From Pseudomonadota bacterium (lineage in GTDB: Bacteria > Pseudomonadota > Gammaproteobacteria > Burkholderiales > Burkholderiaceae_C): DNA of 64,000 nt. The stretch is taken from contig JADFIG010000003.1 in assembly GCA_022566735.1 (NCBI GenBank), forward strand, positions 157,521-221,520, written 5' to 3'. Made by a program: the position numbers and the translations under genes. The notes under the pieces were generated by a model. It was not told the DNA's origin and made no database searches. It worked only from the letters and a program-made list of their open reading frames with translations. Below are positions 1 to 10,818 of the stretch, one piece after another. Position 1 is the stretch's first letter; the number at the start of each line of letters is the position of its first letter.

Positions 1-728
1 GGCAGGCCGGCGGGGTAGATGCCGTCCAGGCCGGACGTCTGCAGCGCGTCGCCCACCTGCACGTCGGCGTTGCCGGCCATGAAGCGCAACTCCATGCCCC
101 GCGCCTGGGCGGTGCCGTAGGCCACGCCGCGCTGCTGGGTGCGCACATTGACCACCGGCACGGCCGCGTCCTTGTCGGTGACCAGGGTGACTTCGGCGGT
201 GAGCGGGTAGACCCGCGTGACCTGGCCGAGCACGCCGGCCTCATCGACCACCGGCGAGCCCAGCACCACGCCCTGCGAGGCCCCGCGGCCGATCACCACC
301 TTGCGGGTGAAGGGGTCCTGGGTGTCGTAGAGGATTTCCGCCGACAGCGTGGCCACCTCGATGCGCGGGCGCAGGTCCAGCAGGGCGCGCAGGCGGGCGT
401 TCTCGCGGGCGAGCTCTTCCATGCGCATCATGCGCTCGGCCTGCGTGGTGACCAGGCGTGCGGCGCGCTCCTGCACCGCACGGGCCTCGTCCATGCCGGA
501 GAAGTAGTGCTCCAGCCGGTCCCAGCCGCGCGAGGGCGCCAGCAAGGCCTGCTGCACCGGGTGGAGCACGGTGGCCACGGCGGCGCGCAGGGGCTGGGTC
601 ACCTTCCAGCGCGCATCGGCCACCATCAGGAAGATGGCCAGGGCGGAGAAGAACATCAGGCGCGTGAAGGCCGACGGCCCCTGCTTGAAGAAGGGGGGCG
701 GGGTGCGGTCCAGCGTGGCCAGTGGCAT
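1..728 (-). CDS. mreC: Rod shape-determining protein MreC (3' end cut by window edge)
   Basis: MreC is a periplasmic scaffold of the elongasome that links MreB to the cell-wall synthases. The reading frame is open from an ATG at 728 to the window edge and gives about 242 residues. After a short cytoplasmic stretch there is one membrane segment (LMFFSALAIFLMVADARW), then a coiled-coil-prone region around ERAARLVTTQAERMMRMEELARENARLRALL split over residues 80-115, then the beta-rich domain with the family-typical run VVIGRGASQGVVLGSPV (about residues 145-161). It lies 107 bases downstream of mreB on the same strand, as in the mreBCD operon of Burkholderiales. The C-terminal quarter is outside the window. 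Confidence 0.93.
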   Translation of the reverse strand, partial: MPLATLDRTPPPFFKQGPSAFTRLMFFSALAIFLMVADARWKVTQPLRAAVATVLHPVQQALLAPSRGWDRLEHYFSGMDEARAVQERAARLVTTQAERMMRMEELARENARLRALLDLRPRIEVATLSAEILYDTQDPFTRKVVIGRGASQGVVLGSPVVDEAGVLGQVTRVYPLTAEVTLVTDKDAAVPVVNVRTQQRGVAYGTAQARGMELRFMAGNADVQVGDALQTSGLDGIYPAGL

Positions 729-835
729 GGTGGGCGGATCGGCTCCGGGTCGTCAGGGACCGCACGGGCAAAGCTGGACGGCCTGTGCGGCCACCCGCCC
801 CGCTCGCGCCGGGGGGGGACGTTGGTGCCGGGGGC

Positions 836-2231
<1,396 letters not shown>

Positions 2232-2531
2232 ATGGCACTGACCCCCACGGATGTCAGCCGCATCGCCCAGTTGGCGCGCCTCGAGTTGCGCGACGACGAG
2301 CAGGCCGCGATGCTGACCCAGCTGAACGAATTCTTCGCCATCGTCGAGAAGATGCGCGCCGTCGACACCTCGGGCGTCGAGCCCCTGTACACGCCGCTGT
2401 CGGCCATCGAGGACGTGACCCTGCGCCTGCGCGAGGACGCCGTCACCGAAGGCGACAACCGCGAGGCCAACATGGCCAACGCCCCGGCCCGCGACGAAGG
2501 CCTGTTCCTGGTGCCCAAGGTGATCGAATGA
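2232..2531 (+). CDS. gatC: Asp-tRNA(Asn)/Glu-tRNA(Gln) amidotransferase subunit GatC
   Basis: Small structural subunit of the GatCAB complex, which converts misacylated Glu-tRNA(Gln) and Asp-tRNA(Asn) to the correct amides. GatC wraps between GatA and GatB. The 99-residue product has the family pattern [16 protein letters not shown] at the N-terminus and the central DTSGVEPLY segment; the C-terminal LVPKVIE is typical. The stop codon overlaps the gatA start by four bases (ATGA), so the two are translationally coupled. It is the first gene of gatCAB, divergent from mreB. Confidence 0.96.
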   Translation: MALTPTDVSRIAQLARLELRDDEQAAMLTQLNEFFAIVEKMRAVDTSGVEPLYTPLSAIEDVTLRLREDAVTEGDNREANMANAPARDEGLFLVPKVIE

Positions 2532-4069
2532 CAGCGCTGCACGACCTGACCCTGGCCCAGCAGCGCCAGGCCCTGGCCGCCGGCCAGACCACCTCGGTGG
2601 CCCTGACCCGGCACGCCCTCGACCGCATCGCCGCCCACACCGACCTGGGCGCCTTCCTGCACGTCGATGCCGATGGCGCGCTGGCCGCGGCCGCCGCTTC
2701 GGACGCCCGCCGCGCCGCCGGCCAGGCCCTCGGCCCGCTGGACGGCCTGCCGATCGCCCACAAGGACATCTTCGTGACGCAAGGCCAGCCGACCACGGCG
2801 GCCTCGAAGATGCTGCAGGGCTACCACAGCCCCTTCGACGCCACCGTCGTGGCCCAGCTCAAGGCCGCCGGCGTGGTCAGCGTGGGCAAGCTCAACTGCG
2901 ACGAATTCGCCATGGGCGGCGCCAACGAGAACTCCGCCTACGGCGTGGCCCGCAACCCCTGGGACACGAAGCGCATCCCCGGCGGCTCCTCGGGCGCCTC
3001 GGCCGTGGCCGTCTCGGCCCGCCTGGTCGCGGCCACCACCGGCACCGACACGGGCGGCTCGATCCGCCAGCCCGCCGCGCTGACCGGCATCACCGGCATC
3101 AAGCCCACCTACGGCCGCTGCTCGCGCTACGGCATGATCGCCTTCGCCTCCAGCCTGGACCAGGCCGGCCCCATGGCCCGCACCGCCGAGGACTGCGCCC
3201 TGCTGCTCGACGCCATGAGCGGCTTCGACGCGCGCGACGCCACCAGCGCCCAGCAGGTCCGCCTGAGCAACGGCACCCTGGCCGACAACCGCCCCGGCGT
3301 GATCGGCCGCGAGCTGGCCGCGCTGACGCTGTCCGCCAAGCTGGCCGACCCGGCCCGTCCGCTGGCCGGCCTGCGCGTGGGCGTGCCCCAGGAATTCTTC
3401 GGCGAGGGCGTGAGCGCCGACGTGCTGGCCGCAACGCGCGCAGCGCTGGCCCAGCTCGAAGCCCTGGGCGCCACGCTGGTCGAGGTCAGCCTGCCGCGCA
3501 CCGAGCTGTCCATCCCGGTGTACTACATCATTGCGCCGGCCGAGGCCTCGTCCAACCTGAGCCGCTTCGATGGCGTCAAGTTCGGCCACCGCGCGGCCAA
3601 GTACACCGACCTCAACGACATGTACCGCAAGACCCGCGCCGAAGGCTTCGGGCCGGAGGTCAAGCGCCGCATCATGATCGGCACCTACGTGCTGTCGCAC
3701 GGCTATTACGACGCCTACTACCTGCAGGCCCAGAAGCTGCGCCGCATGATCGCCGACGACTTCCAGGCCGCCTTCAAGGTCTGCGACGTGATCGCCGGCC
3801 CGGTGTCGCCCACGGTGGCCCGCGAGATCGGCTCGTCGACGGACCCGGTGCAGGAGTACCTCGCCGACATCTTCACCCTGCCCGCCTCGCTGGCCGGTCT
3901 GCCCGGCATGAGCGTGCCCGCGGGCTTCGGCGAAGGCCAGCTGCCGGTCGGCCTGCAGCTGATCGGCAACTACTGGCAGGAAGCGCGGCTGCTGCACACG
4001 GCCCAGGCCTTCCAGCACGCCACCGACTGGCACACCCGCGCGCCGGCCGCTGCCGCCCCGCAGGCCTGA
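2528..4069 (+). CDS. gatA: Asp-tRNA(Asn)/Glu-tRNA(Gln) amidotransferase subunit GatA
   Basis: Glutaminase subunit of GatCAB and a member of the amidase-signature family. It releases ammonia from glutamine, which is channelled to GatB. All three catalytic residues are visible at the positions usual for GatA: Lys79 in PIAHKDIF, cis-Ser154 in PGGSSGAS, and the nucleophile Ser178 in [14 protein letters not shown]. The length of 513 residues is slightly above the usual 480-490; part of the surplus is an insertion around residues 235-275 ([17 protein letters not shown]). It is coupled to gatC by a four-base overlap and followed by gatB after 27 bases. Confidence 0.97.
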   Translation: MTALHDLTLAQQRQALAAGQTTSVALTRHALDRIAAHTDLGAFLHVDADGALAAAAASDARRAAGQALGPLDGLPIAHKDIFVTQGQPTTAASKMLQGYHSPFDATVVAQLKAAGVVSVGKLNCDEFAMGGANENSAYGVARNPWDTKRIPGGSSGASAVAVSARLVAATTGTDTGGSIRQPAALTGITGIKPTYGRCSRYGMIAFASSLDQAGPMARTAEDCALLLDAMSGFDARDATSAQQVRLSNGTLADNRPGVIGRELAALTLSAKLADPARPLAGLRVGVPQEFFGEGVSADVLAATRAALAQLEALGATLVEVSLPRTELSIPVYYIIAPAEASSNLSRFDGVKFGHRAAKYTDLNDMYRKTRAEGFGPEVKRRIMIGTYVLSHGYYDAYYLQAQKLRRMIADDFQAAFKVCDVIAGPVSPTVAREIGSSTDPVQEYLADIFTLPASLAGLPGMSVPAGFGEGQLPVGLQLIGNYWQEARLLHTAQAFQHATDWHTRAPAAAAPQA

Positions 4070-4096
4070 GCGAAGACGAACCCAGCAAGACACACC

Positions 4097-5587
4097 ATGA
4101 GCTCCCCAGCGACCCCCAAGATGGTCCGTGGCTACGAGGTCGTCATCGGCATCGAAACCCACGTCCAGCTCTCGACGCAGTCGAAGATCTTCTCCGGCGC
4201 CTCGACCCAGTTCGGCGCCGCGCCCAACACGCAGGCCTGTCCCGTGGACATGGCCCTGCCCGGCACCCTGCCCGTGATGAACAAGGGCGCGGTCGAGCGC
4301 GCCATCGCCTTCGGCCTGGCCGTGGGCTCGCACATCGCGCCGCGCTCCATCTTCGCGCGCAAGAACTACTTCTACCCCGACCTGCCCAAGGGCTACCAGA
4401 TCAGCCAGTACGAGATCCCCGTCGTGCAAGGCGGCTCGGTGAGCTTCTTCGTGGGAGACACCCCGCACACTGTGCGCCTGGTGCGCGCCCACCTGGAAGA
4501 AGACGCGGGCAAGTCACTGCACGATGACTTCAGCGGCTTCAACGGCGAGAAGTCCTCGGGCATCGACCTCAACCGCGCGGGCACGCCGCTCATCGAGATC
4601 GTCACCGAGCCGGACCTGCGCGCCAGCGCCGAGGCCGCCGAGTACGCCCGCGCCCTGCACACCCTGGTGGTGTGGCTGGGCATCTGCGACGGCAACATGC
4701 AGGAAGGCTCCTTCCGCTGCGACGTCAACGTGTCGGTGCGCAAGCCCGGCGCGCCGCTGGGCACCCGCCGCGAGATCAAGAACCTCAACAGCTTCAAGCA
4801 CATCGTCCAGGCCACCGATTACGAAATCAACTGGCAGATCGACGAGATCGAGGACGGCCGCGCCATCCAGCAAGCCACCGTGCTGTTCAACCCCGACACG
4901 GGCGAGACGCGCGCCATGCGCAGCAAGGAAGACGCGCACGACTACCGCTACTTCCCCGACCCCGACCTGCCGCCGCTGGTGATCGCGCCCGAGTGGATCG
5001 AGCGCGTGCGCGCGCAGATGCCCGAGTTGCCGCGCGTGATGGCCGAGCGCTTCGTGACCGACTACGGCCTGCCCGCCTACGACGCGACGATGATGACGCA
5101 GTCCAAGGCTTTCGGCGCCTTCTTCGAAGCCACGGCCAAGGCCTGTGGCCAGGCGAAGCTGGCATCGAACTGGCTGATGGGCGAGGTCTCGCGCCGCCTG
5201 AATGCGGCCGAACAGTCGATCGAGCAATCGCCCGTCTCGCCCGGGCTGCTGGCCGCGATGATCTCGCGCATCGCCGACGGCACCATCTCCAACAACGGCG
5301 CCAAGCAGGTGTTCGAGGCGCTGTGGTCCGGCGAGGGCAGCGGTGAGGGCCAGGCCCGCGTGGACGCCCTCATCGACGCCAAAGGCCTCAAGCAGATGAG
5401 CGACAGCGGCGAGCTCGAACGCATCCTCGACGAGGTGCTGGCGGCCAACGCCAAGTCGGTCGAGGAGTTCCGCGCCGGCAAGGACAAGGCCTTCAATGCG
5501 CTCGTGGGCCAGGCCATGAAGGCCACCAAGGGCAAGGCCAACCCGGCCGCCGTCAACGAGCTGCTCAAGAAGAAGCTTGCGGGCTGA
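4097..5587 (+). CDS. gatB: Asp-tRNA(Asn)/Glu-tRNA(Gln) amidotransferase subunit GatB
   Basis: The tRNA-binding and kinase-like subunit of GatCAB. It activates the misacylated carboxylate with ATP and transfers ammonia. The 496 residues include the N-terminal signature [20 protein letters not shown], the metal/ATP cradle [16 protein letters not shown], the family signature [17 protein letters not shown], and the C-terminal YqeY-like tail ending in [14 protein letters not shown]. It is the third gene of gatCAB. No clear terminator follows, and a small flavin-barrel gene starts 39 bases later on the same strand. Confidence 0.97.
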   Translation: MSSPATPKMVRGYEVVIGIETHVQLSTQSKIFSGASTQFGAAPNTQACPVDMALPGTLPVMNKGAVERAIAFGLAVGSHIAPRSIFARKNYFYPDLPKGYQISQYEIPVVQGGSVSFFVGDTPHTVRLVRAHLEEDAGKSLHDDFSGFNGEKSSGIDLNRAGTPLIEIVTEPDLRASAEAAEYARALHTLVVWLGICDGNMQEGSFRCDVNVSVRKPGAPLGTRREIKNLNSFKHIVQATDYEINWQIDEIEDGRAIQQATVLFNPDTGETRAMRSKEDAHDYRYFPDPDLPPLVIAPEWIERVRAQMPELPRVMAERFVTDYGLPAYDATMMTQSKAFGAFFEATAKACGQAKLASNWLMGEVSRRLNAAEQSIEQSPVSPGLLAAMISRIADGTISNNGAKQVFEALWSGEGSGEGQARVDALIDAKGLKQMSDSGELERILDEVLAANAKSVEEFRAGKDKAFNALVGQAMKATKGKANPAAVNELLKKKLAG

Positions 5588-5626
5588 GCCGGGCGGACGG
5601 CACCGAGCGGACACACGGAGGATCGC

Positions 5627-6142
5627 ATGGAGCCCAACACGCCTGCCCCCCATCCGACATCGGCCCGCCCTCTGCACCCGGATCTGCAGGCCTTCCTGCG
5701 CGCCGGCCTGTCCATCCACGTGGGCGGGCGCACGGCGCAGGGCCTGCCCCTGCTCAACCGCGGCATCGCCGTGCAGGTGACCGCGGCGCAGCAGCTGTCG
5801 GTGCTGCTGCCCACGCCCACCGCCATGGCCCTGCTGGACGCGCTGCGCGAGGTGCCCCTGGTCGCCGTGGTGCTGTGCCAGCCCAGCAACCACCACACCG
5901 TGCAGATCAAGGGGCGCGACGCCCTGGTGGCTCCCGCCAGCGTGCAGGACTGGCCGCACCGCCTGGCGCACAAGCAACGCTTCACCGACGAAATCCGCCG
6001 CTTCGGCTTCGACGACACCTTCGCCTCGGCCTGGCTGGACGTGCGCACCGACCAGATGCACAGCGTGACCTTCACGCCCTGTGGCGCCTGGAACCAGACC
6101 CCCGGCCCCGGCGCCGGCCGGCCGATGGAGCTGTTCGCATGA
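5627..6142 (+). CDS. Small FMN-binding split-barrel-like protein
   Basis: A 171-residue soluble protein. The pattern (N-terminal helix LHPDLQAFLRAGLSIHVGG, then alternating beta strands with LLNRGIAVQVTAAQQLSVLLP and LVAVVLCQPSNHHTVQIKGRD) resembles the pyridoxamine-5'-phosphate-oxidase-like split barrel. This is inference from the overall pattern, not from a diagnostic motif. An AGGATCGC stretch lies just before the ATG. Its stop overlaps the start of the next gene (ATGA), whose first domain also looks like a split barrel, so the two products probably work together. Substrate and cofactor are unknown. Confidence 0.6.
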   Translation: MEPNTPAPHPTSARPLHPDLQAFLRAGLSIHVGGRTAQGLPLLNRGIAVQVTAAQQLSVLLPTPTAMALLDALREVPLVAVVLCQPSNHHTVQIKGRDALVAPASVQDWPHRLAHKQRFTDEIRRFGFDDTFASAWLDVRTDQMHSVTFTPCGAWNQTPGPGAGRPMELFA

Positions 6143-7563
6143 GCCGCGGTCACGCCCCCGAGGCCGTCACCCTCAGCAGCATCCGCCGCATGTGCGAGGG
6201 CGTCATCCCCGCCACCATGTGCACGGTCTCGGACGAGGGCATGCCGCACCTGTGCTACCTCTCGCAGGTCGAGTACATCGACGAGGCGCACGTCGCGCTG
6301 TCCTTCCAGTTCTTCAACCGCAGCCGCGAGAACATCCTGGCCACGCGTCGCTGCGCCGTCACCGTCGACGACCCCTACACCGCCGCCGGCGTGCGACTGC
6401 AACTGCTCTACCTGCGCACGGAATCCAGCGGTCCGCTGTTCGAGCGCATGAAGGCCAAGCTCGCCGGCATCGCCACGCATTCGGGCATGGACAAGGTCTA
6501 CCACCTGCAAGGCGCGGACATCTACGAGGTGCAGTCGGTGGAGACCATCCCCGGCCGCCGCACGCTGCAGGCGCCGCAGCCGCGCTGCGACATCCGCGCC
6601 GGCACGCGCGCCGTCATCGAGCGCATCAGCGCCAGCCAGGACATGGCCACCCTGCTGGACGAGACCCTGCTGGGCCTGCGCGATGCGCTGCGCATCGACC
6701 ACGCGATCATCCTGCTGCTCGACGCCGACCGGCAATGCCTCTACACCATCGCCAGCCTGGGCTACGAGCGCTCGGGCGTGGGCGCGGAGATCCCGCTGGG
6801 CCAGGGCCTGGCCGGCCTCGCGGCGCGCGAAGGCACGCCGCTGCGCATCGGTCACATGACGATGTGGCAGACCTACGCACGCGCCATCCGCCAGCGCAGC
6901 GAGGACCTGGGCCTGGACGGCGCCCTGTGCCACGACATCCCCCTGCCCGGCCTGGCCGAGCCGCGCAGCCAGCTGGCCGTGCCGCTGCGCCTGCTGGGGC
7001 GCGTGGTGGGCGTGCTGCTGGTGGAAAGCACCCAGGACCAGCACTTCAGCCACGACGACGAGGACGCGCTGGTCTCGGTGGCAGCACCGCTGGCGCTGTC
7101 GCTGTCCCTGCTGCAGCCTCACGAAACCGCGTCGGCAGCGGCAGAGCGTCCGCCCGAGGCGGCATCCGACACCCGGGCAGCCCCTGCGCCGAGCGAACAC
7201 ACCGCCCCGGCCGACCACACGCGCCTGGTGACGGTGCACCACCACCCGCACACGGACAGCATCTTCCTGGACCAGGACTACCTGATCAAAGGCGTGGCCG
7301 GCGCCATCCTGTGGCGGCTGGTCAATGAATGGGCCCAGCAGGGCCGCCAGGACTTCAGCAACCGCGAGCTGCGCATGGACCCGGGCCTGCGCCTGCCCGA
7401 CGTCACCGACAACCTGGAGGCACGGCTGATCCTGCTGCAGCGCCGCCTGGCCGAGCGCGCCGCCCCGCTGCAGATCGTCAAGACCGGGCGCGGGCGCTTC
7501 CGCCTGGAGGTGGCCGCCACACTGGCGCTGGTGCAGCACCTGAGCGAGGCGCCCCCGGCCTGA
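6139..7563 (+). CDS. Split-barrel plus GAF domain sensor-like protein
   Basis: The 474 residues fall into three parts. Residues about 10-135 resemble a pyridoxamine-oxidase-like flavin barrel (MCTVSDEGMPHLCYLSQVEY, then FQFFNRSRENILATRRC). Residues about 155-340 form a GAF domain (MATLLDETLLGLRDALRIDH, VPLRLLGRVVGVLLVES). A low-complexity linker and a C-terminal region of about 110 residues follow (FLDQDYLIKGVAGAILWRL ... RGRFRLEV), possibly a winged-helix-like output domain. The start at 6139 overlaps the stop of the upstream gene, so translation is coupled. A redox or ligand sensor is the best guess; no enzymatic motif is visible. Confidence 0.65.
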   Translation: MSRGHAPEAVTLSSIRRMCEGVIPATMCTVSDEGMPHLCYLSQVEYIDEAHVALSFQFFNRSRENILATRRCAVTVDDPYTAAGVRLQLLYLRTESSGPLFERMKAKLAGIATHSGMDKVYHLQGADIYEVQSVETIPGRRTLQAPQPRCDIRAGTRAVIERISASQDMATLLDETLLGLRDALRIDHAIILLLDADRQCLYTIASLGYERSGVGAEIPLGQGLAGLAAREGTPLRIGHMTMWQTYARAIRQRSEDLGLDGALCHDIPLPGLAEPRSQLAVPLRLLGRVVGVLLVESTQDQHFSHDDEDALVSVAAPLALSLSLLQPHETASAAAERPPEAASDTRAAPAPSEHTAPADHTRLVTVHHHPHTDSIFLDQDYLIKGVAGAILWRLVNEWAQQGRQDFSNRELRMDPGLRLPDVTDNLEARLILLQRRLAERAAPLQIVKTGRGRFRLEVAATLALVQHLSEAPPA

Positions 7564-7584
7564 GCCCCGCCGCGACCGCGCGCC

Positions 7585-8313
7585 TCAATGGGCGTGCGGC
7601 AGGCTGGGCTGGACCTGCAGCACGCGCAGCAGCTCGGCCCATGCATGCACGTCCAGCACCTCGTGCGCGAGTTGCAGCACGCCGTCGAAAGCGCCCGCAG
7701 GCATCTGGGCGCGCATCTCGGTCAGCATGCCGTGGCGCTCCAGCGGGGACAGCGCCGGCAGCATGTGGCGCAGCACCTCGGCCATTTCCTGGGGCGGGAT
7801 GCTTTGCACCAGCGCGTCGTGCACCGCCGCCAGCTCGGCATCGCTGTGGCGCGCCCACAGGGCCTCGTTGTGCATGGTCTCCTCCCAGTGCATGTGGGTG
7901 AGGTTGTCGGCCACGAACAACCCCAGCTCGCGGTAGAGCGTGCCCAGCTCGGCAAAGCGCGCCGCGCCCTGCTGCAGGCGCACACGTTGCACCTGCTGGC
8001 GCATGCGGGCGACGTGGCGCAGGTGGCCCTGGTGGGCGACATCGGCCTCGCGGGCACTGCCGGGCATGTCGCCGTCGAGCAGCGGGTGCAGGAAGTCGTT
8101 CTCGTGCGCGATGTGGCTCAGGCTGATCTGCAACAGGGCCTCGGTCTGCGCCAACGCGCGCACCAGCGCAGGCTCATCGCTGCCATCGACGCGGCCCACG
8201 GCCACCACGGTGTCGAACATCCAGGCGCGCAGGGCCTTGTGGATGGGGGCGTACAGGTCGAGGCGCGGGGCCATGGGGGTCTGGACGGCGGCGGGTTGGT
8301 GGCCGGGGTTCAT
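7585..8313 (-). CDS. Hemerythrin-like HHE domain protein
   Basis: A 242-residue four-helix-bundle protein with well-placed metal ligands: His in IHKALR, the HIAHENDFLHPLL helix (His and Glu), HQGHL, and HMHWEETMHNEALW near residue 160. This pattern binds a di-iron centre in hemerythrin-like proteins, which sense or buffer oxygen, nitric oxide or iron. AGGAG lies nine bases before the ATG at 8313 and supports this start. It is convergent with the upstream GAF protein gene and divergent from the glycosyltransferase. It is a stand-alone domain with no fused regulator. Confidence 0.82.
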   Translation of the reverse strand: MNPGHQPAAVQTPMAPRLDLYAPIHKALRAWMFDTVVAVGRVDGSDEPALVRALAQTEALLQISLSHIAHENDFLHPLLDGDMPGSAREADVAHQGHLRHVARMRQQVQRVRLQQGAARFAELGTLYRELGLFVADNLTHMHWEETMHNEALWARHSDAELAAVHDALVQSIPPQEMAEVLRHMLPALSPLERHGMLTEMRAQMPAGAFDGVLQLAHEVLDVHAWAELLRVLQVQPSLPHAH

Positions 8314-8371
8314 GCGTCGATCTCCTGGTGTGTTGAGGTGGACGCACTGTAGGCAACGGCCTGGCCCTTGT

Positions 8372-8421
8372 TTGCTAAGAGTTGGCTAAGGCCGTCGACC
8401 GCAACCTTAAGAACTTGCTAA
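8372..8421. promoter_or_regulatory. Three TTG(G)CTAA repeats in the hemerythrin/glycosyltransferase divergent region
   Basis: TTGCTAA occurs at 8372-8378 and 8415-8421, and TTGGCTAA at 8382-8389, all on the plus strand within 50 bases, in a stretch less GC-rich than its surroundings. Spacing from the first to the second is 10 bases, about one helical turn. They could be protein binding sites; no regulator can be named. Confidence 0.35.
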
Positions 8422-8479
8422 ACCGCCAAGGCCGCCGCGGAGGCCCTCACGTAAGATCGCGCCTTCTGCCCAGCCCGCC

Positions 8480-9271
8480 ATGCGCCCACACGTCTTCCTC
8501 ATCAACCTCGACCGCTCGGCCGACCGCCTGGCGCGCTGCGCCCCCATCCTCGACGGCCTGGGCCTGAGCTGGGAGCGCGTTCCCGGCGTGGAAGGCAAGG
8601 CCCTGGGCGCCGAGCGGCTGAAGGCCCTCAACCCGCACCCGACCCCGCATGGCGAGTGGTTCCGCCCGCTCACCCCCGGCGAGATCGGCTGCTTCCTGAG
8701 CCACCTGCGCTGCTGGCAACTCATCGAGGAGCGCGGCCTGGACTGCGCCCTGGTGCTGGAAGATGACTTCAACGCCCACGACGTGTGCACGCTGCAGAAC
8801 CTGCAGACCCTGGCCGCATCGGCCACCGGCGCCCACCCCTGGGACGTGCTCAAGCTCACGCGGCTGCGGCGCCATGCGCGCCTGGTGGCCTCGCTGGGCG
8901 ACGATGGCGCGGGCCACGCCCTGGAGCTGCGCTTTGGCGGCCAGGGCCCGGAAGACGGCACGGCCTACCTGGTGTCGCGGCGTGGCGCCGCCAAGCTCAC
9001 ACCGAAACGCGAGCACCTGTTGCGCCCGGTCGACTTCGAGCTCAAGCACCACTGGGAGCGCGACCTGACCGTGTACTCGGCCAGCCCGGACTTCTTCTGG
9101 CAGGTGGGCTCGGAGATCGCGGCCTCCGTCATCGGCGACGGCCGCGCCGCCTACCGCGGCTACCCGCTGCGGCAGAAGGCCGCCGTCTACCTGCGCAAGC
9201 ACCGCTATCACCTGCGCTTCTGGCTGGCCAACAAGCTCGGCCTGGGGCGCCGCAAGGTGCTGGGCGGGTGA
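8480..9271 (+). CDS. Glycosyltransferase family 25 protein
   Basis: Probably transfers a sugar during lipopolysaccharide or other surface glycan synthesis. The 263-residue product starts with the family signature HVFLINLDRSADRLAR and has the GT25 core GEIGCFLSHLRCW followed by the DxD-like acidic motif ALVLEDDF near residue 95, which binds the nucleotide-sugar metal. A later GTAYLVSRRGAAKL is also typical. There is no signal peptide and no membrane span. It is a single-gene unit between the hemerythrin gene (divergent) and a DUF4124 gene (convergent). The sugar donor cannot be read from the sequence. Confidence 0.88.
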   Translation: MRPHVFLINLDRSADRLARCAPILDGLGLSWERVPGVEGKALGAERLKALNPHPTPHGEWFRPLTPGEIGCFLSHLRCWQLIEERGLDCALVLEDDFNAHDVCTLQNLQTLAASATGAHPWDVLKLTRLRRHARLVASLGDDGAGHALELRFGGQGPEDGTAYLVSRRGAAKLTPKREHLLRPVDFELKHHWERDLTVYSASPDFFWQVGSEIAASVIGDGRAAYRGYPLRQKAAVYLRKHRYHLRFWLANKLGLGRRKVLGG

Positions 9272-9290
9272 CTGCCGCGAGGAGGGCCGC

Positions 9291-10046
9291 TCAGCGGCGG
9301 GACGACGGCTCGGCTGGCGCCGCCACCGGCACCGAACCCGGCGCCGCCCCGGCCCACAGGCGCTTGAGGCGGGCCAGCTCGGCGTCGTAGAGCGCGTTGA
9401 TGCGCACCGTCTCGGCGTTCTGGTTCTGGATGATGTCGCGTTGCGCCTGCTGCTGTGCGTCGTTGGCCTCCAGCCTGGCCTTGAGCTTGTGCGGCAGGCG
9501 CTTGCCCTTGTAGAACTCGGTCTCGGCCAGCAGGGGCTTGCGCTCGTCGAGCAGCTCCTGCAGGCGGCGCTCGGAACCGACGACGCCACGGCGCAGGTCG
9601 TCCAGCGCGGCCTCACGCGCCTTGTTGTGCGCCGCCTCGTCGGGGAAGCGCAGCATCAGGTTGCGGTCCCGGCGAACGGCGTCCTTCTGCGCGGCCTGGG
9701 CCTGCTCCTGCAGGCGCTGGCGCTCCTCGGCCAGGGCGCGCTCCTCGGCGTTGAGGCGTGGCGGCACGGTCTGCTTCTGCGAGCCGTCCTTGTTGAGCAT
9801 GCGCTGCTCGCGGTCCAGGCACTCGGCGATGGGGCGGTCCGAGGTGTGGCGCTTGCCGTTGGCATCCACGCAGGTGTAGATGCCCGCCGCGCGCGCGGCC
9901 CCCGCCACCAGCAGGCTGGCCAGGCAGGAAGACAGCGCGAGGGCCACGCCCAGCCGGGCAGGCGCGGCCGCAGCCCGCCCCATGCGGGACAGCTGGCGCT
10001 GCAAGCGACGCGACCGACTACGGTCGGCGACCGGCGACTGGCTCAT
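9291..10046 (-). CDS. DUF4124-containing secreted protein with coiled coil
   Basis: A 251-residue envelope protein. A long basic N-region is followed by a hydrophobic signal segment (LGVALALSSCLASLLVAGAARA). Next comes the DUF4124 signature: YTCVDANGKRHTSDRPI with a second Cys in IAECLDRE, probably forming a disulfide. The rest (residues about 85-225) is Glu/Arg/Gln-rich and coiled-coil prone (LAEERQRLQEQAQAAQKD). DUF4124 has no established biochemical role. It lies 80 bases downstream of pyrE on the same strand. Confidence 0.8.
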   Translation of the reverse strand: MSQSPVADRSRSRRLQRQLSRMGRAAAAPARLGVALALSSCLASLLVAGAARAAGIYTCVDANGKRHTSDRPIAECLDREQRMLNKDGSQKQTVPPRLNAEERALAEERQRLQEQAQAAQKDAVRRDRNLMLRFPDEAAHNKAREAALDDLRRGVVGSERRLQELLDERKPLLAETEFYKGKRLPHKLKARLEANDAQQQAQRDIIQNQNAETVRINALYDAELARLKRLWAGAAPGSVPVAAPAEPSSRR

Positions 10047-10126
10047 GTGCGTGTCCGGGGCCCTGGCGCCCCACTCCTTCTTGCCTGGGTGTGATCTCGG
10101 CGGTGATCAGACCATCATAAAACGGC

Positions 10127-10804
10127 TCAGACGCCGTAGCGTTGACGGTAGGCCTGCACCGCCGGTCGGGCCGCCACCAGGGCCGCATCCGACTGGCCAT
10201 CCAGGAAGCCCATCAGGTCGGCCAGCGTGGCAATGGCCACCACCGGCAAGCCGTAGTGCTGCTGCACCTGCTGCACGGCGCTCTCGGCGGCATCCTGGCC
10301 GTTGGCCGTGGCCTTTTCCTGGCGGTCCAGGGCGATGGTGACACCGCAGGGCGTGGCACCGGCGGCCTTGATCATCTCGATGGACTCGCGCACCGAGGTG
10401 CCGGCGGAAATCACGTCATCGATGATGAGCACGCGGCCCTGCACGGGGGCGCCCACCAGGGTGCCGCCCTCGCCGTGGTCCTTCGCTTCCTTGCGGTTGT
10501 AGGCGAAGGGCTTGTTGTGGCCCAGGCGCGCCAGCTCGATGGCCACCGCCGCGGCCAGCGTGATGCCCTTGTAGGCCGGGCCGAACAGCATGTCGAATTG
10601 CAGGCCGGAGGCGATCAGGCGGCGTGCATAGAATTCGGCCAGGCGGCCCAGTTTGGCGCCGTCATCGAACAGGCCGGCGTTGAAGAAATAAGGCGACAGC
10701 CGGCCTGCCTTGGTTGTGAACTCCCCGAATCGCAGCACCCTGGATTCAACGGCGAAGGCCACGAAATCCTGGGCCAGGGTGTCTTGTGCGGGGGTGTTGC
10801 TCAT
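10127..10804 (-). CDS. pyrE: Orotate phosphoribosyltransferase
   Basis: Fifth step of de novo pyrimidine synthesis: orotate plus PRPP gives orotidine 5'-phosphate. The 225-residue cytosolic protein has the PRPP-binding motif VLIIDDVISAGTSVRESI (about residues 122-139), the flexible-loop segment FAYNRKEAKDHGEGG with its catalytic lysine, and the FGPAYKGITLA loop. Its length matches proteobacterial PyrE. It is divergent from exodeoxyribonuclease III with only 14 bases between the start codons, so the promoters must lie inside the neighbouring coding sequences or the gene is leadered from within them. Confidence 0.96.
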   Translation of the reverse strand: MSNTPAQDTLAQDFVAFAVESRVLRFGEFTTKAGRLSPYFFNAGLFDDGAKLGRLAEFYARRLIASGLQFDMLFGPAYKGITLAAAVAIELARLGHNKPFAYNRKEAKDHGEGGTLVGAPVQGRVLIIDDVISAGTSVRESIEMIKAAGATPCGVTIALDRQEKATANGQDAAESAVQQVQQHYGLPVVAIATLADLMGFLDGQSDAALVAARPAVQAYRQRYGV

Positions 10805-10818
10805 GATGGTGGTGCGCT

